Assembly (NCBI RefSeq): GCF_050753345.1
Contig: NZ_JBLZFX010000020.1
Coordinates: forward strand, 9,151 to 73,150
Direction: 5' to 3'
Source of the DNA: Alkalinema pantanalense
Lineage (GTDB): Bacteria > Cyanobacteriota > Cyanobacteriia > Leptolyngbyales > Leptolyngbyaceae
DNA length: 64,000 nt
This document shows positions 44,338 to 53,801 of this stretch, piece by piece (positions within the stretch are counted from its first letter, which is position 1; the number at the start of each line of letters is the position of its first letter). Under the pieces are notes generated by a model. The model did not search any database. It was not told where the DNA came from and saw only the letters and a list, made by a program, of their open reading frames with translations. Made by a program: the position numbers and the translations under genes.

Positions 44338-45306
44338 TTAAGGATTGGCTGGTGTTTCAGAAGGGGGAGTCATTGGATTGGCCTGAGGGGTCGGATCGGC
44401 GGGATTAGGACTTGTAGAGGGGATATCCTCTGGAGATTGTTGGGCATTGGGAATTGTCTCGGTCGTAGGCGTGGGACTAGACGGAGTTTTGGGTTGAGCG
44501 GTCGGGGCATTGGGATTGTCAGGAGGCAGAACGAAATAGGTTCTGCCTTCGGGATCCTTCCGTTCTTCCGCCCCAATTTTTAACAGTTCCTGCCGCGCCC
44601 GCGCCTGGGTTTGCCGATCGCGCGTGACCTCCGCTTGTTCAAACACTGAGCTCCAACCCCAAAGCCGAACCATACGACTATCGGGATCGGTTTTGAGGAA
44701 CGCAGCTGTCTGCTTCATCAATGGCCCAACCCGGCTGACATCAGGATCGATCGATTGCATCGCCCAATCTCCAGCCATGTCATGGGAGACGATCGATCCC
44801 GGAACATCACCGAGGAGCAGGAGTTGATCTAACGCTTTAAACCGCCAGGGAAGAAATGCTTTGGGATGCTGATTGGCCTGTAGCGCATTGGTTCCTCGGG
44901 TCATGTAGTCCACTGCAATATCGGGCTTCCCCAGTCGGTAGGACAGAGTTCCCGACAAAAAGAGATAGCTTTCAACAAAACGCGGATCCCAACGAGTGAT
45001 TAGGTCAAAAAACTGGGGAGCCAGTTCGTACCCTAATTGGGCTCGCGCTTCGTCATCCCCGTCGTACTGGAGGAAGTTGAGAAAGACCCAATCGGCCATT
45101 AAGTTATCGAAACCGAAGGTAGGCGATCGCTGCAAAATATCAAGCTTCCAGCGTTCCTGCTGATTTAGCTGCTCCGGAGAAAATGTGAACTCGGCACCCT
45201 GCTGTAACTGGGTACGCTGCATAGCAACCAGCCCCGTCAGCGCCCCTGCGGCGATCGCAAGTTTCCCTAAAGTGAATAACAGGTTTTTCCAGCGATTTCC
45301 AACCAT
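44338..45306 (-). CDS. Membrane-anchored hypothetical protein with TPR-like helical domain
   Basis: A 322-residue protein with an N-terminal membrane anchor (LLFTLGKLAIAAGALTGLVA), a helical region (50-230) including LAPQFFDLITRWDPRFVESY and YLFLSGTLSYRLGKPDIAVD that reads like degenerate tetratricopeptide units, and a proline/threonine/asparagine-rich C-terminal tail of about 80 residues, likely disordered and possibly interacting with peptidoglycan or the cell surface. No known catalytic motif. The topology puts the bulk on the extracytoplasmic side if the anchor is uncleaved. Family unknown; confidence is for it being a real gene. Confidence 0.75.
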   Translation of the reverse strand: MVGNRWKNLLFTLGKLAIAAGALTGLVAMQRTQLQQGAEFTFSPEQLNQQERWKLDILQRSPTFGFDNLMADWVFLNFLQYDGDDEARAQLGYELAPQFFDLITRWDPRFVESYLFLSGTLSYRLGKPDIAVDYMTRGTNALQANQHPKAFLPWRFKALDQLLLLGDVPGSIVSHDMAGDWAMQSIDPDVSRVGPLMKQTAAFLKTDPDSRMVRLWGWSSVFEQAEVTRDRQTQARARQELLKIGAEERKDPEGRTYFVLPPDNPNAPTAQPKTPSSPTPTTETIPNAQQSPEDIPSTSPNPADPTPQANPMTPPSETPANP

Positions 45307-46043
45307 AGGACTCCATTAGTGATTGGCAACAGTATTACCGAAGCAGTATTACTAGCGACATCGGATAAGGTCAGCTTGCTGCAAAATTGAAGACGTTCGA
45401 TCGCTTCCTAGCTTTTGCAAGACTTTCGGCTTTTGCGCTCCCATTTTGCCAAAAGTTACTGCTACACTAGCCATAACTTCCGTAATTTTATTCGTTATCC
45501 TAGGCAGCTTATTTTACTTTTCCAGCCCAATCTCGACTGAAGTAGGATTGGTAGTATGTGTTCTCCGTGATACATCGGTGATACCTAGCCCTTTATTCAA
45601 GCAAGGTGTTCAAACCGCTGACTTGAACCACTTGTCAAACCGTCACATTGCTGCCTTTGCTCAGGTCAGGATGTCTACTACTTTGGACGAGTTATTTGGG
45701 ACAAGTTACTTTGGACAAGTTATTTTCTCCGGATTGCTCTCACCTTTTTGAGTGATTGTGATTAACTCGGTGAAAACAAGTCACTGTCTGGGCTCCTTTT
45801 TGTGTAAGTCACTAGAAATCAACATCGTTCAATGATTGGATGGCTATGCTTTAGATATCAGCCTTCTTCAGTATTAACCCTAGGTATAAACCTTGGATAT
45901 TAATACACAGGAGATATCAAGCAGGGATGTCAAACACAGGTATCGCACTCAATGAACCTTAGCCTTGAGATCTGTTGACTATCAGCGCTGCTACGGATTG
46001 TCCGGTTTTTTCATTCCGTTCCTAACTATTGCGATCGCAGCCA
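45307..46043. other. Intergenic region with tandem repeats
   Basis: About 740 bases. A 101-codon frame with a TTG start (45446) begins with a hydrophobic stretch but lacks a ribosome binding site and runs into the tandem array, so it is not called. The region near 45840-45980 is AT rich and probably holds the promoter of the next gene. Confidence 0.5.
45682..45723. repeat. Tandem array, three 14 bp units
   Basis: TTTGGACGAGTTAT, TTGGGACAAGTTAC and TTTGGACAAGTTAT follow each other without spacer. Confidence 0.85.
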
Positions 46044-47381
46044 ATGAACCACCTCATCCAACGTTCCTTTCTGTCACAGTTGCTTCTCAGCACGACCCTT
46101 TTGACCAGTGCCGTTCTTGCCCCCTGTCTGCTCAATCGCCCCGCCCAGGCATCCTTCCAAGACAGCCCTAAGGTGCTAATTGATGAGGCATGGCAAATTG
46201 TCAACCATGAGTATGTTGATCCCACCTTCAATCGCAAGGATTGGCAAGCCATTCGGCAGGATCTGTTAAGCCGAGACTACTCCTCCAAAGAGCAAGCTTA
46301 TAATGCTCTGCGCCTTGCGCTGAAGCAGTTAGATGATCCCTATACGCGCTTCATGGATCCTAAGCAGTTTGACGTGCTGAATAGTCAGACATCGGGAGAA
46401 TTATCCGGCGTCGGAATCCGGTTAGAACTGGATAGTCAAACCAAAACTTTAACGGTAGTGGAACCCTTGCCCAACTCACCTGCGGCCAAAGGCGGCTTAA
46501 AGTCAGGCGATAAGGTTTTGGCAGTCAATGGCAAGTCCACTAAGGGAATGACAGTGGATGACGCATCTAGTCTGATTCGTGGCCAGGAAGGCACCAAGGT
46601 GGTTCTGCGGATTGGGCGATCGGGAGCCAGTGAGTTTGATGTTCCCTTGACGCGAGCCCGGATTGAACTGCAAACCGTTCGCTACGACGTCAAGCAAGAA
46701 GGAAAACGTCGGATTGGGTATATTCGCCTGAGTGAATTTAGTAGTCATGCGGCGGAACAGATGCGGCAAGCGATTCGATCGCTGCTCTCTGAAAAGGTAG
46801 ACAGCTTTGTTCTGGATCTACGGGGCAATCCGGGGGGCTTACTCCAAGCCAGTATCGAAATTAGCCGTATGTGGATGGATCAAGGCAGCATTGTCAAAAC
46901 TGTCGATCGCAAAGGGGGAAGCGAAGAAATTGCGGCCAATCGCACCGCTTTAACTAAGCTACCTCTAGCTGTTTTGGTCGATAAAAACTCTGCCAGTTCC
47001 AGCGAAATCTTAACTGGAGCTTTGAAAGACAACAAACGGGCCACCGTTGTGGGTAGCCAAACCTTCGGGAAAGCACTGGTTCAATCCGTCCATCCCCTTT
47101 CGGATGGATCAGGCTTAGCCGTGACGATCGCCCACTACTACACCCCGAATGGAACCGACATTAGTCACAAGGGAATTGAACCCAACGTCGTTTTAGATCT
47201 GTCTACCGATCAGCAACGCAAGCTCTATACCAATCCAAAACTGCTAGGTACCCTGGAGGATCCGCAGTATATTCGAGCGATCGCAGCCCTAGAGCAAATT
47301 GCCAATAGCAACACGGGCAATCAAAATGTTGGCCAGCGTCCGGCCACACCTGGTACAACCCCTGGATTGTTCGCCCAGTAG
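46044..47381 (+). CDS. S41 C-terminal processing peptidase, second paralogue
   Basis: Exported serine peptidase of the S41 (tail-specific/CtpA) family. Signal peptide about 1-38 (LLLSTTLLTSAVLAP...AQA), then the PDZ domain (about 100-185; SGELSGVGIRLELDS, GDKVLAVNGKSTKGM) and the protease domain with catalytic Ser in DKNSASSSEILTG and Lys in QTFGKALVQS, the Ser-Lys dyad. The C-terminal tail is Asn/Thr/Pro rich. An in-frame TTG at 46029 is ignored in favour of the ATG at 46044. Cyanobacteria have CtpA, CtpB and CtpC; this one is not the petB-linked CtpA and is likely CtpB or CtpC. Confidence 0.9.
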   Translation: MNHLIQRSFLSQLLLSTTLLTSAVLAPCLLNRPAQASFQDSPKVLIDEAWQIVNHEYVDPTFNRKDWQAIRQDLLSRDYSSKEQAYNALRLALKQLDDPYTRFMDPKQFDVLNSQTSGELSGVGIRLELDSQTKTLTVVEPLPNSPAAKGGLKSGDKVLAVNGKSTKGMTVDDASSLIRGQEGTKVVLRIGRSGASEFDVPLTRARIELQTVRYDVKQEGKRRIGYIRLSEFSSHAAEQMRQAIRSLLSEKVDSFVLDLRGNPGGLLQASIEISRMWMDQGSIVKTVDRKGGSEEIAANRTALTKLPLAVLVDKNSASSSEILTGALKDNKRATVVGSQTFGKALVQSVHPLSDGSGLAVTIAHYYTPNGTDISHKGIEPNVVLDLSTDQQRKLYTNPKLLGTLEDPQYIRAIAALEQIANSNTGNQNVGQRPATPGTTPGLFAQ

Positions 47382-47523
47382 GGGTTGGTATTGCTGGTCG
47401 TCAACTCATTACTGCCCAGCACAACGCTAGCAGACATCCCCCTAACGGACACAACACGAACAAACGCAACCGCTACCGAACGTTGCCCATCCACCTTCCA
47501 TTCGCTTCCGGTCGTCCTGGCAG

Positions 47524-48813
47524 CTATGGGAGGTTTTCTTTCATGGTTTGCGCGATCGCCCTGGGACAGATGAGGTAGGTTCGCTCGATCGGTTGAATGA
47601 GGGTGCGAACCAAGGCCGATCGTTCACTAATTTCCTGCAAGCCTTGGGTCGTTTGCAAATTAATGCCCCGCTGATACAGGGTATAACCACGACTACGAGC
47701 CACTCGAACCCCGATCGTGTAATTAGGATCCAATCCTATTTGTAAAGCTAGATGATTGGCCCATTCCCGAATTTCCGATCGCCGATCAGGGCATACCTGA
47801 GTCACTTCGATCGCCTTGGGTAAATCCCGATCGTAAAACTGACGGCAGAGATCCGCTAACACCGGATCTGAGGCATCTTGCCAGCATTGAATGTGATACA
47901 GCAGCCGAGAATCATCCAATGCCAGGTAATGTTCCAACGATAGGCGATCGCAATCCCCCTGTAACCAAGCGCCCATCACGGCATCAGCCCAGATTTTGCC
48001 CGCGCTCCCTCCCTCGCGAGCACGGGCAAATAAACGCTCTAAGACCCAAGTCGCCGCCAAATTTTTAGGATGGTTGTAAACCTGGTTATACATAAACGAT
48101 CGCACCACCAGGTAATGTTCGATCGCGGCAATTCCCTTTTGCGCTACTGTCAGCTGTTGCGTCACGGGGTCATAACGCAGGGCTAGCAAAATCCGATCTA
48201 AATCAATATGACCATAGGATGCACCTGTAAAATAGCTATCTCGCATCAAATAGTCCAAGCGATCGCAATCTAATTGGCTACTGACCAATTGCCAGACCAG
48301 CGGAATGGGATGTTTTTTGTGATAGACCGCTTCGAGCTGTGGCAACAGATCAGGATTAAAGCGATCGAGCAATTCACGGATCGGCAGGGACTCGTGCAAA
48401 ATCCGGCATGTCCAGACTTCATGGTGAGTGCCAAAAATTTCTTCCCCTGTATGGCTCAAAGCACTGTGGCCAATATCATGCAGTAGCGCGGCACAGAGAA
48501 CGGTCGATCGAAACGGTTGCAACTGAGGATGCATGCTGGCTAAGCGATCGAAGGCACGGCGAGCTACTGCCAATACCCCCAAGGAATGGGTAAACCGAGA
48601 ACCTTCTGCACCATGAAAGGTTAAGCTAGCTGGCCCTAGTTGTCGAATCCGCCGAAGTCGCTGAAAGGCCGGAGTATCAATTAAACGAATTAACAAAGCC
48701 TCCATGGGATCGGCACCGTTGAGGGTAATGGCTCCATGGAGAGGATCGTGGTAAGTCCGTTCGGTTAGCACAGAGGAATCCAGAGATGGAATATCTCTAT
48801 GGAATGTACCCAT
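47524..48813 (-). CDS. HD-domain phosphohydrolase (dGTPase-like/YwfO family)
   Basis: A 429-residue protein of the HD superfamily related to dNTP triphosphohydrolases and to bacterial YwfO-type SAMHD1-like proteins. Metal-binding residues: His in RFTHSLGV near residue 75, the HD pair in LLHDIGHSALSHTGEE, and the distal Asp in SSQLDCDRLDYLMRDS (about 185). The opening DPLHGAITL is shared with the YwfO family. Length is normal. Likely role: nucleotide pool control, but the substrate (dGTP or others) is not deducible. Its 3' end converges on the S41 peptidase gene with 142 bases between. Confidence 0.88.
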   Translation of the reverse strand: MGTFHRDIPSLDSSVLTERTYHDPLHGAITLNGADPMEALLIRLIDTPAFQRLRRIRQLGPASLTFHGAEGSRFTHSLGVLAVARRAFDRLASMHPQLQPFRSTVLCAALLHDIGHSALSHTGEEIFGTHHEVWTCRILHESLPIRELLDRFNPDLLPQLEAVYHKKHPIPLVWQLVSSQLDCDRLDYLMRDSYFTGASYGHIDLDRILLALRYDPVTQQLTVAQKGIAAIEHYLVVRSFMYNQVYNHPKNLAATWVLERLFARAREGGSAGKIWADAVMGAWLQGDCDRLSLEHYLALDDSRLLYHIQCWQDASDPVLADLCRQFYDRDLPKAIEVTQVCPDRRSEIREWANHLALQIGLDPNYTIGVRVARSRGYTLYQRGINLQTTQGLQEISERSALVRTLIQPIERTYLICPRAIAQTMKENLP

Positions 48814-48924
48814 AAGTTTGTTCTAACCGTGCTTTGAGCTACAACGACTTGTGTGTGACTACAGGACAATCATTCCTAATTACTGGGTTTCACCATTTGC
48901 CCAGATGAGAAGACTCTAGTAACC

Positions 48925-50679
48925 ATGAAACCGCGCATAATTGTCTGTGGTTTGGGTCAGACAGGATACAAAATTTACAAGCTCCTGAAACAACAGGGGG
49001 TAGAGGTGGTGGGGATTAGTACCCATCATCTTTTGGGAGAACGATCGGAGGGGCGATCGAATGGCTGTTTAGATCCTTTATCAGACAATATCGTCATCGG
49101 TGACCTACGAGCCGCTTCAACATTGCTGGCAGCGGGAATTCGGGAAGCAAAAACGTTGGTGCTGGCAACGAGTGATGATGCCCTAAACCTAGCCGTCCTC
49201 GTGCAAGCCCGGGTGCTGAATCCTCACATTCGGATTGTCAATCGGCTCTACAACACCAGCTTAGGCGATCGCCTTGATCAAACCCTCTTGAACCACACAA
49301 CCATGAGTGTTTCGGCGATCGCAGCCCCCGTGTTTGCATTTGCGGCTCTAGGCAATTTAGCGATCGGTCAACTTAAGCTTTTTAACCAAACTTGGCCTAT
49401 CCATGAAGAGCAGATCGATTTCGACCATCCCTGGCGAGGTAAACCCTTAAAAGACCTGTGGGATGACCGATCGCGAATGTTGATTTATTACCTGCCCATT
49501 GACCATACCACTGACTTAGTGTCAGCAATGCTGCGAGGAGAGCAGCTACAGGTGGGCGATCGCTTAATTGTGGCCACCCAGCCCAGTGTACGGATCAGCC
49601 AACGATCGTTAAATGAGAGTCTCTCAAAATTTATAGCGAGTCTGAAACGGCTCCATCACCACGGTCGATCGGCGGTCGGCGTTATTCTACTGCTGTTACT
49701 CACCATTCTCATTGCAACCCTGACCTATCTCTGCATTAACTTCAATACCTCAGTGGAAGATGCCCTCTATTTCTCTGTGGGAATGATTACTGGAGCGGGT
49801 GGAAATGAAAGCATCGCTGAACAAGCCCCTCCCGGAATTAAGGTCTTCACCGCCATCATGATGCTCGTAGGGGCGGGGGTCATTGGGGTATGTTATGCCT
49901 TGCTGAATGATTTTGTTTTGGGAACTCGCTTTCATCAAATCTGGAATGCTGCTCAAATTCCCCATAACAGTCACTACATCATCTGTGGGTTGGGGGGCAT
50001 TGGGATGCAGATTGCAAAACAACTCCGCGATCGGGGCCATGAAGTGGTCATTATCGAACGAGATCCCCATTGTCGCTTTCTCAGTACGGCCAATCAACTC
50101 AAGTTACCTGTCATCCATGGCGACGCCAATCTGGCGGATGTACTCCAATCGGCCCGGATCGGTACAGCCCAAGCTCTACTCGCCGTCACCAGCAATGACA
50201 CCACTAATCTAGAAATTGCACTCACTGCAAAAGGCTTGAACCCTCGCTTAGCGGTCATTGTCCGGAACCAAGATCCCAACTTTTCCCAGATGGCTCAGCA
50301 AGTTTTTGACTTTGAAGCTGTGCTCAGCCCAACGGAGTTAGCCGCACCTTCCTTTGCCGCTGCTGCCCTGGGAGGCCGAATTCTTGGCAATGGGATGACA
50401 GGCAATAGTTTATGGATTGCCTTAGCAACCCTGATAACGGCCAATCATCCTTTCTGTGGCCACCAAGTCAAAGATATTGCTCGGCACATTGATTTTGTAC
50501 CGTTGTATCTCGAAACCTGCCATCAAACCGTGCACGGCTGGAATCTGCTAGAAGCCTACCTCAGTGCAGAAGATATTCTTTACCTCACCGTCCCTGCCCA
50601 TCGCTTAGATGAACTCTGGCGATCGGTACCCCTGTCAGTCATGAACAAAATAAGGGTAGTGGATTCGTACCGTAATTAA
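48925..50679 (+). CDS. Ion-channel-like membrane protein between two RCK/TrkA-N domains
   Basis: A 584-residue protein. RCK/TrkA-N domain 1 at about 1-120 (IIVCGLGQTGYKIYKLLKQQ, the GxGxxG NAD fold; IGDLRAASTLLAAGI). An RCK-C-like part follows to about 230. Then a two-TM pore module at about 245-345: TM1 VGVILLLLLTILIATLTYL, a re-entrant loop FSVGMITGAGGNE, and TM2 FTAIMMLVGAGVIGVCYALL. A second TrkA-N domain begins near 352 (YIICGLGGIGMQIAKQLRDR). The pore loop does not match the canonical K+ filter TVGYGD, so ion selectivity is uncertain. It stands alone and convergent with ctpA. Confidence 0.85.
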   Translation: MKPRIIVCGLGQTGYKIYKLLKQQGVEVVGISTHHLLGERSEGRSNGCLDPLSDNIVIGDLRAASTLLAAGIREAKTLVLATSDDALNLAVLVQARVLNPHIRIVNRLYNTSLGDRLDQTLLNHTTMSVSAIAAPVFAFAALGNLAIGQLKLFNQTWPIHEEQIDFDHPWRGKPLKDLWDDRSRMLIYYLPIDHTTDLVSAMLRGEQLQVGDRLIVATQPSVRISQRSLNESLSKFIASLKRLHHHGRSAVGVILLLLLTILIATLTYLCINFNTSVEDALYFSVGMITGAGGNESIAEQAPPGIKVFTAIMMLVGAGVIGVCYALLNDFVLGTRFHQIWNAAQIPHNSHYIICGLGGIGMQIAKQLRDRGHEVVIIERDPHCRFLSTANQLKLPVIHGDANLADVLQSARIGTAQALLAVTSNDTTNLEIALTAKGLNPRLAVIVRNQDPNFSQMAQQVFDFEAVLSPTELAAPSFAAAALGGRILGNGMTGNSLWIALATLITANHPFCGHQVKDIARHIDFVPLYLETCHQTVHGWNLLEAYLSAEDILYLTVPAHRLDELWRSVPLSVMNKIRVVDSYRN

Positions 50680-50771
50680 TCAGTCACGTTAATTGCTCAA
50701 AGTAATCGACCATTAACAACCTCCCCCGGTTGAAATGCATGGGCTTTCAGCATTCACCCGGAATAACGCAG

Positions 50772-52025
50772 TTAATGAATCTCTTCAGGAACCCCTGCCA
50801 AGAGCGATCGAGATTGCAAGGTATCCAGCGCCGCACGATATTGTTGATCTATCTCGGTACCTAGTTGTTCAGGGGAGGTCGGTTGAAAGGGAACCACCCG
50901 ATCGGGGATAATCCCCAGCTTGTTGATATCGCGATGGTTCGGTGTTTCGTACTTAGCCACCGTTACCGCTAGTCCCGATCCGTCAGAGAGATTGAACAGG
51001 GATTGAATTAAACCCTTTCCAAAAGTTTTCTCCCCTAAAATGATCGCCCGACCATTGTCTTGCAACGCGCCAGCAAGAATTTCGCTAGCACTAGCCGTTC
51101 CTTGGTTCACCAAAACCACGAGGGGCGCTTGCGTGAGTGCCTTGCCCGCTGCTTCAAAACTGCCCAGAGTACCTTGGCGATTCACCGTATATACGATCGT
51201 GCCATTGTCAATCCACTGCTTGGCAATCTCAATACCTGCCTGCAAGAGCCCCCCTGGATTATTGCGCAAATCCAGAATATAGCTACTCGCCCCTTGATTT
51301 TCCAGATGCTTGATGGCTTGGGCCACTTCCGTTGCAGCATTGGCATTGAACTGGGTTAGACGGATATAACCACTCTTCTGACCGTTGGACTGGGTTCGTA
51401 GGTCAGCGACAACGGGATTTAACTCAATACGATCGCGGACAAGGTTGTAATCTTTAACGGGCTCATTCCCATGCTGCACCTTGAGGGTAACCACGCTGCC
51501 CATATTGCCTCGCATCCGCCCCGCAGCCTCATCCAAGCTCAAGCCCTGAGTCGAAATGCCATCAATTTCTAAAATGGCGTCTGTGGGTTGAATGCCTGCC
51601 TTAGCAGCGGGGGAACCCGCAATGGGTGCAATCACTTTGAGTTGCTGCGTTTCAGTATCTAGGGAAATCTGTAAGCCGACTCCGGTGAGTTCCCCCGAGG
51701 TACTGGTCTGCAAGCTACGGTACTGCTCCGGTTGCATGATACGGGTAAAAGGATCTCCAAGCAGCCCCAGCATTTCCTGCACGACAACGTAGGTTTGTGA
51801 ACGTTGCTCTGGGGCTTTTTTCAAAAACTTTTCTCGCACCGCCCACCAATTCTGATGGTTAAAGCTGGCATCCACATAGGCCCGATCGATGACCCGCCAA
51901 ACCTCATTAATGAACCGTTGCTCATCACTTAACGCCTGGGCTGAACCTGCAAAGGCCAACACCGACACCACAACGGACAGCAGCGAAACAATCAATGATC
52001 GAGACCAAGCAGCATATCTTCCCAT
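50772..52025 (-). CDS. ctpA: C-terminal processing peptidase CtpA
   Basis: Lumenal/periplasmic S41 peptidase that removes the C-terminal extension of the photosystem II D1 precursor. Signal peptide about 1-32 (LLSVVVSVLAFAGSAQA). PDZ domain about 100-185 (SGELTGVGLQISLDT, ILEIDGISTQGLS). Catalytic Ser in NQGTASASEILAG and Lys in KTFGKGLIQS. At 417 residues, standard. The symbol rests on the position divergent from petB, an arrangement known for ctpA in several cyanobacteria, as well as on sequence. The other S41 gene in the window (46044) is a paralogue. Confidence 0.9.
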   Translation of the reverse strand: MGRYAAWSRSLIVSLLSVVVSVLAFAGSAQALSDEQRFINEVWRVIDRAYVDASFNHQNWWAVREKFLKKAPEQRSQTYVVVQEMLGLLGDPFTRIMQPEQYRSLQTSTSGELTGVGLQISLDTETQQLKVIAPIAGSPAAKAGIQPTDAILEIDGISTQGLSLDEAAGRMRGNMGSVVTLKVQHGNEPVKDYNLVRDRIELNPVVADLRTQSNGQKSGYIRLTQFNANAATEVAQAIKHLENQGASSYILDLRNNPGGLLQAGIEIAKQWIDNGTIVYTVNRQGTLGSFEAAGKALTQAPLVVLVNQGTASASEILAGALQDNGRAIILGEKTFGKGLIQSLFNLSDGSGLAVTVAKYETPNHRDINKLGIIPDRVVPFQPTSPEQLGTEIDQQYRAALDTLQSRSLLAGVPEEIH

Positions 52026-52499
52026 AGCTTTCGATAGTAAACGGTAACCGAACCTTCTGCCTACCCTGCCGTTACGATCGAAGGATTGACACAGAACTTA
52101 ACAGATCAAGATCCTTCCCATCGAGTGAGGCACGCTTTAGAGTGACCGACAAATTTAAGCAGCGAACCGATTTAAGCAGCGAACCGATTTAAGCAGCGAA
52201 CCGAGGGCACTCAGGGGAATTTCGCTAAGTCCTATCCGTTCAGTGTTATCAATCCAGTGAACTCAACTTAACTCAACGGTTCAACCGGGAGTTTGCTGCA
52301 TTGCTTGGGAACGGTTTCTTCAGTCCAAAATTTCTGAGAAACTTCATACTTCTTAATAAATTAGCCTATTCGCTTCCCATTGCCAAGTCCGCTCCTTGGC
52401 GGCAAGACAGCAGCCATCCCGCCCACATAGGGATCCTTGGGGGTTAAGGTGTGTTACATTTTTTATGAACAGCAATCATTTTTAGGAACGCTCTCGACT
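52026..52499. other. Divergent ctpA-petB control region
   Basis: About 470 bases, holding the promoters of two photosynthesis-related genes. It contains a perfect 17-bp tandem triplet (52154-52204). Ahead of petB there is ATAAATTAGCCTATTCG near 52356 and a possible leader; 5' UTR length cannot be determined. No coding frame supported. Confidence 0.6.
52154..52204. repeat. Tandem array, three perfect 17 bp units in the ctpA-petB region
   Basis: TTTAAGCAGCGAACCGA occurs three times without spacer at 52154, 52171 and 52188. It lies about 130 bases from the ctpA start and 300 from petB. It could influence either promoter. Confidence 0.92.
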
Positions 52500-53147
52500 A
52501 TGGCAAACGTGTACGACTGGTTCGAGGAGCGCTTAGAGATCCAGGCGCTCGCTGACGACGTAACCAGCAAGTACGTGCCGCCCCACGTGAATATTTTCTA
52601 CTGCCTGGGTGGAATCACGCTGACTTGCTTTTTAATCCAGTTTGCCACTGGATTTGCAATGACTTTTTACTACAAACCCACCGTAGCTGAAGCGTTTAGC
52701 TCCGTTCAGTACATCATGAACGAAGTCAACTTTGGCTGGTTGATTCGCTCCATCCACCGTTGGTCTGCCAGCATGATGGTGCTGATGATGATTCTGCACG
52801 TTTTCCGGGTGTACCTAACGGGTGGTTTCAAGAAACCCCGTGAGTTGACCTGGGTCAGTGGCGTGATTCTTTCTGTCATCACCGTTTCCTTTGGTGTGAC
52901 CGGTTACTCCCTGCCTTGGGACCAAGTTGGCTACTGGGCAGTTAAGATCGTGTCTGGTGTACCCGAAGCGATTCCCGTTGTAGGCACCCTGATTGCCGAT
53001 CTGCTGCGGGGTGGTGCCAGCGTTGGTCAAGCAACCCTGACTCGCTACTACAGTGCTCACACGTTTGTGCTGCCTTGGCTGATCGCCGTCTTCATGCTGA
53101 TTCACTTCTTGATGATTCGGAAGCAAGGCATTTCCGGCCCTCTATAA
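52500..53147 (+). CDS. petB: Cytochrome b6
   Basis: Cytochrome b6 of the b6f complex, carrying two b hemes and heme c_n across the thylakoid membrane, linking photosystems II and I. The 215-residue product begins MANVYDWFEERLEIQALADD as in many cyanobacteria; a longer frame back to 52437 is not used. Cys35 (IFYCLGG) is the covalent site for heme c_n. Heme-ligand histidines are in IRSIHRWSAS, MMILHVFRV, the AHTFVLPW and MLIHFLM segments. Four transmembrane segments. Head of the petBD transcript. Confidence 0.97.
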   Translation: MANVYDWFEERLEIQALADDVTSKYVPPHVNIFYCLGGITLTCFLIQFATGFAMTFYYKPTVAEAFSSVQYIMNEVNFGWLIRSIHRWSASMMVLMMILHVFRVYLTGGFKKPRELTWVSGVILSVITVSFGVTGYSLPWDQVGYWAVKIVSGVPEAIPVVGTLIADLLRGGASVGQATLTRYYSAHTFVLPWLIAVFMLIHFLMIRKQGISGPL

Positions 53148-53321
53148 ATCGCTGGTGAGTCTGCTTTACAGGGCTTGGAATGAACTGGTATGGTCGTATC
53201 CAAAGGAAAAACTTTCCGGGCGCTGGATCATACCGTTGTTCAATCCTGCCCGAATCTTAATCGAGACAACTAAAAACTATCTGTCTGCCGACTTCCAGAT
53301 TTTGAGGAGAGCCTTTTCGCA

Positions 53322-53801
53322 ATGGCAACTTTAAAAAAACCGGATCTGACTGATCCCGTATTGCGTGCGAAGCTAGCGAAGGGTATGGGTCACAACTACT
53401 ACGGTGAACCCGCATGGCCCAACGATCTGCTTTACATCTTTCCGGTTGTGATTTTGGGTACGATCGCCCTATGTGTAGGTCTAGCCGTTCTAGATCCTGC
53501 ATTAGTGGGTGAACCGGCTAATCCCTTCGCAACGCCCTTGGAAATTCTGCCCGAGTGGTACTTGTACCCTGTTTTCAACATTCTGCGTCTCGTTCCTAAC
53601 AAGCTCCTGGGCGTTGTGTTGATGTCGTCTGTCCCCCTAGGAATGATTACGGTTCCCTTCATTGAAAGTGTGAACAAGTTCCAAAACCCCTTCCGTCGCC
53701 CAGTGGCAATGGCAGTGTTTCTCATTGGAACCGCAGTGTCCATGTACTTGGGTGCTGGCGCAATCTTCCCTGTGGACAAGGCACTGACCTTAGGTCTGTA
53801 A
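53322..53801 (+). CDS. petD: Cytochrome b6f complex subunit IV
   Basis: Subunit IV, corresponding to the C-terminal half of cytochrome b, with three transmembrane segments. The PEWY motif of the quinol-oxidation site is in ILPEWYLYPVFNILR. It begins MATLKKPDLTDPVLRAKL and is of full length (159 residues). It lies 174 bases downstream of petB and should be on the same transcript. A clear terminator follows at 53916. Together with petB it makes the core of the b6f complex; petA and petC are elsewhere. Confidence 0.97.
   Translation: MATLKKPDLTDPVLRAKLAKGMGHNYYGEPAWPNDLLYIFPVVILGTIALCVGLAVLDPALVGEPANPFATPLEILPEWYLYPVFNILRLVPNKLLGVVLMSSVPLGMITVPFIESVNKFQNPFRRPVAMAVFLIGTAVSMYLGAGAIFPVDKALTLGL

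Noticed and set aside
45446..45751. 101-codon frame with a hydrophobic N-terminus
   Set aside because: It starts only at a TTG, has no ribosome binding site, and runs through the 14-bp tandem array. The sequence matches no small photosynthetic subunit (PetN, PetG, PetL, PsbJ, PsbX).
47385..47573. 62-codon plus-strand frame after the S41 peptidase
   Set aside because: It overlaps the end of the HD phosphohydrolase gene in antisense and has no ribosome binding site.
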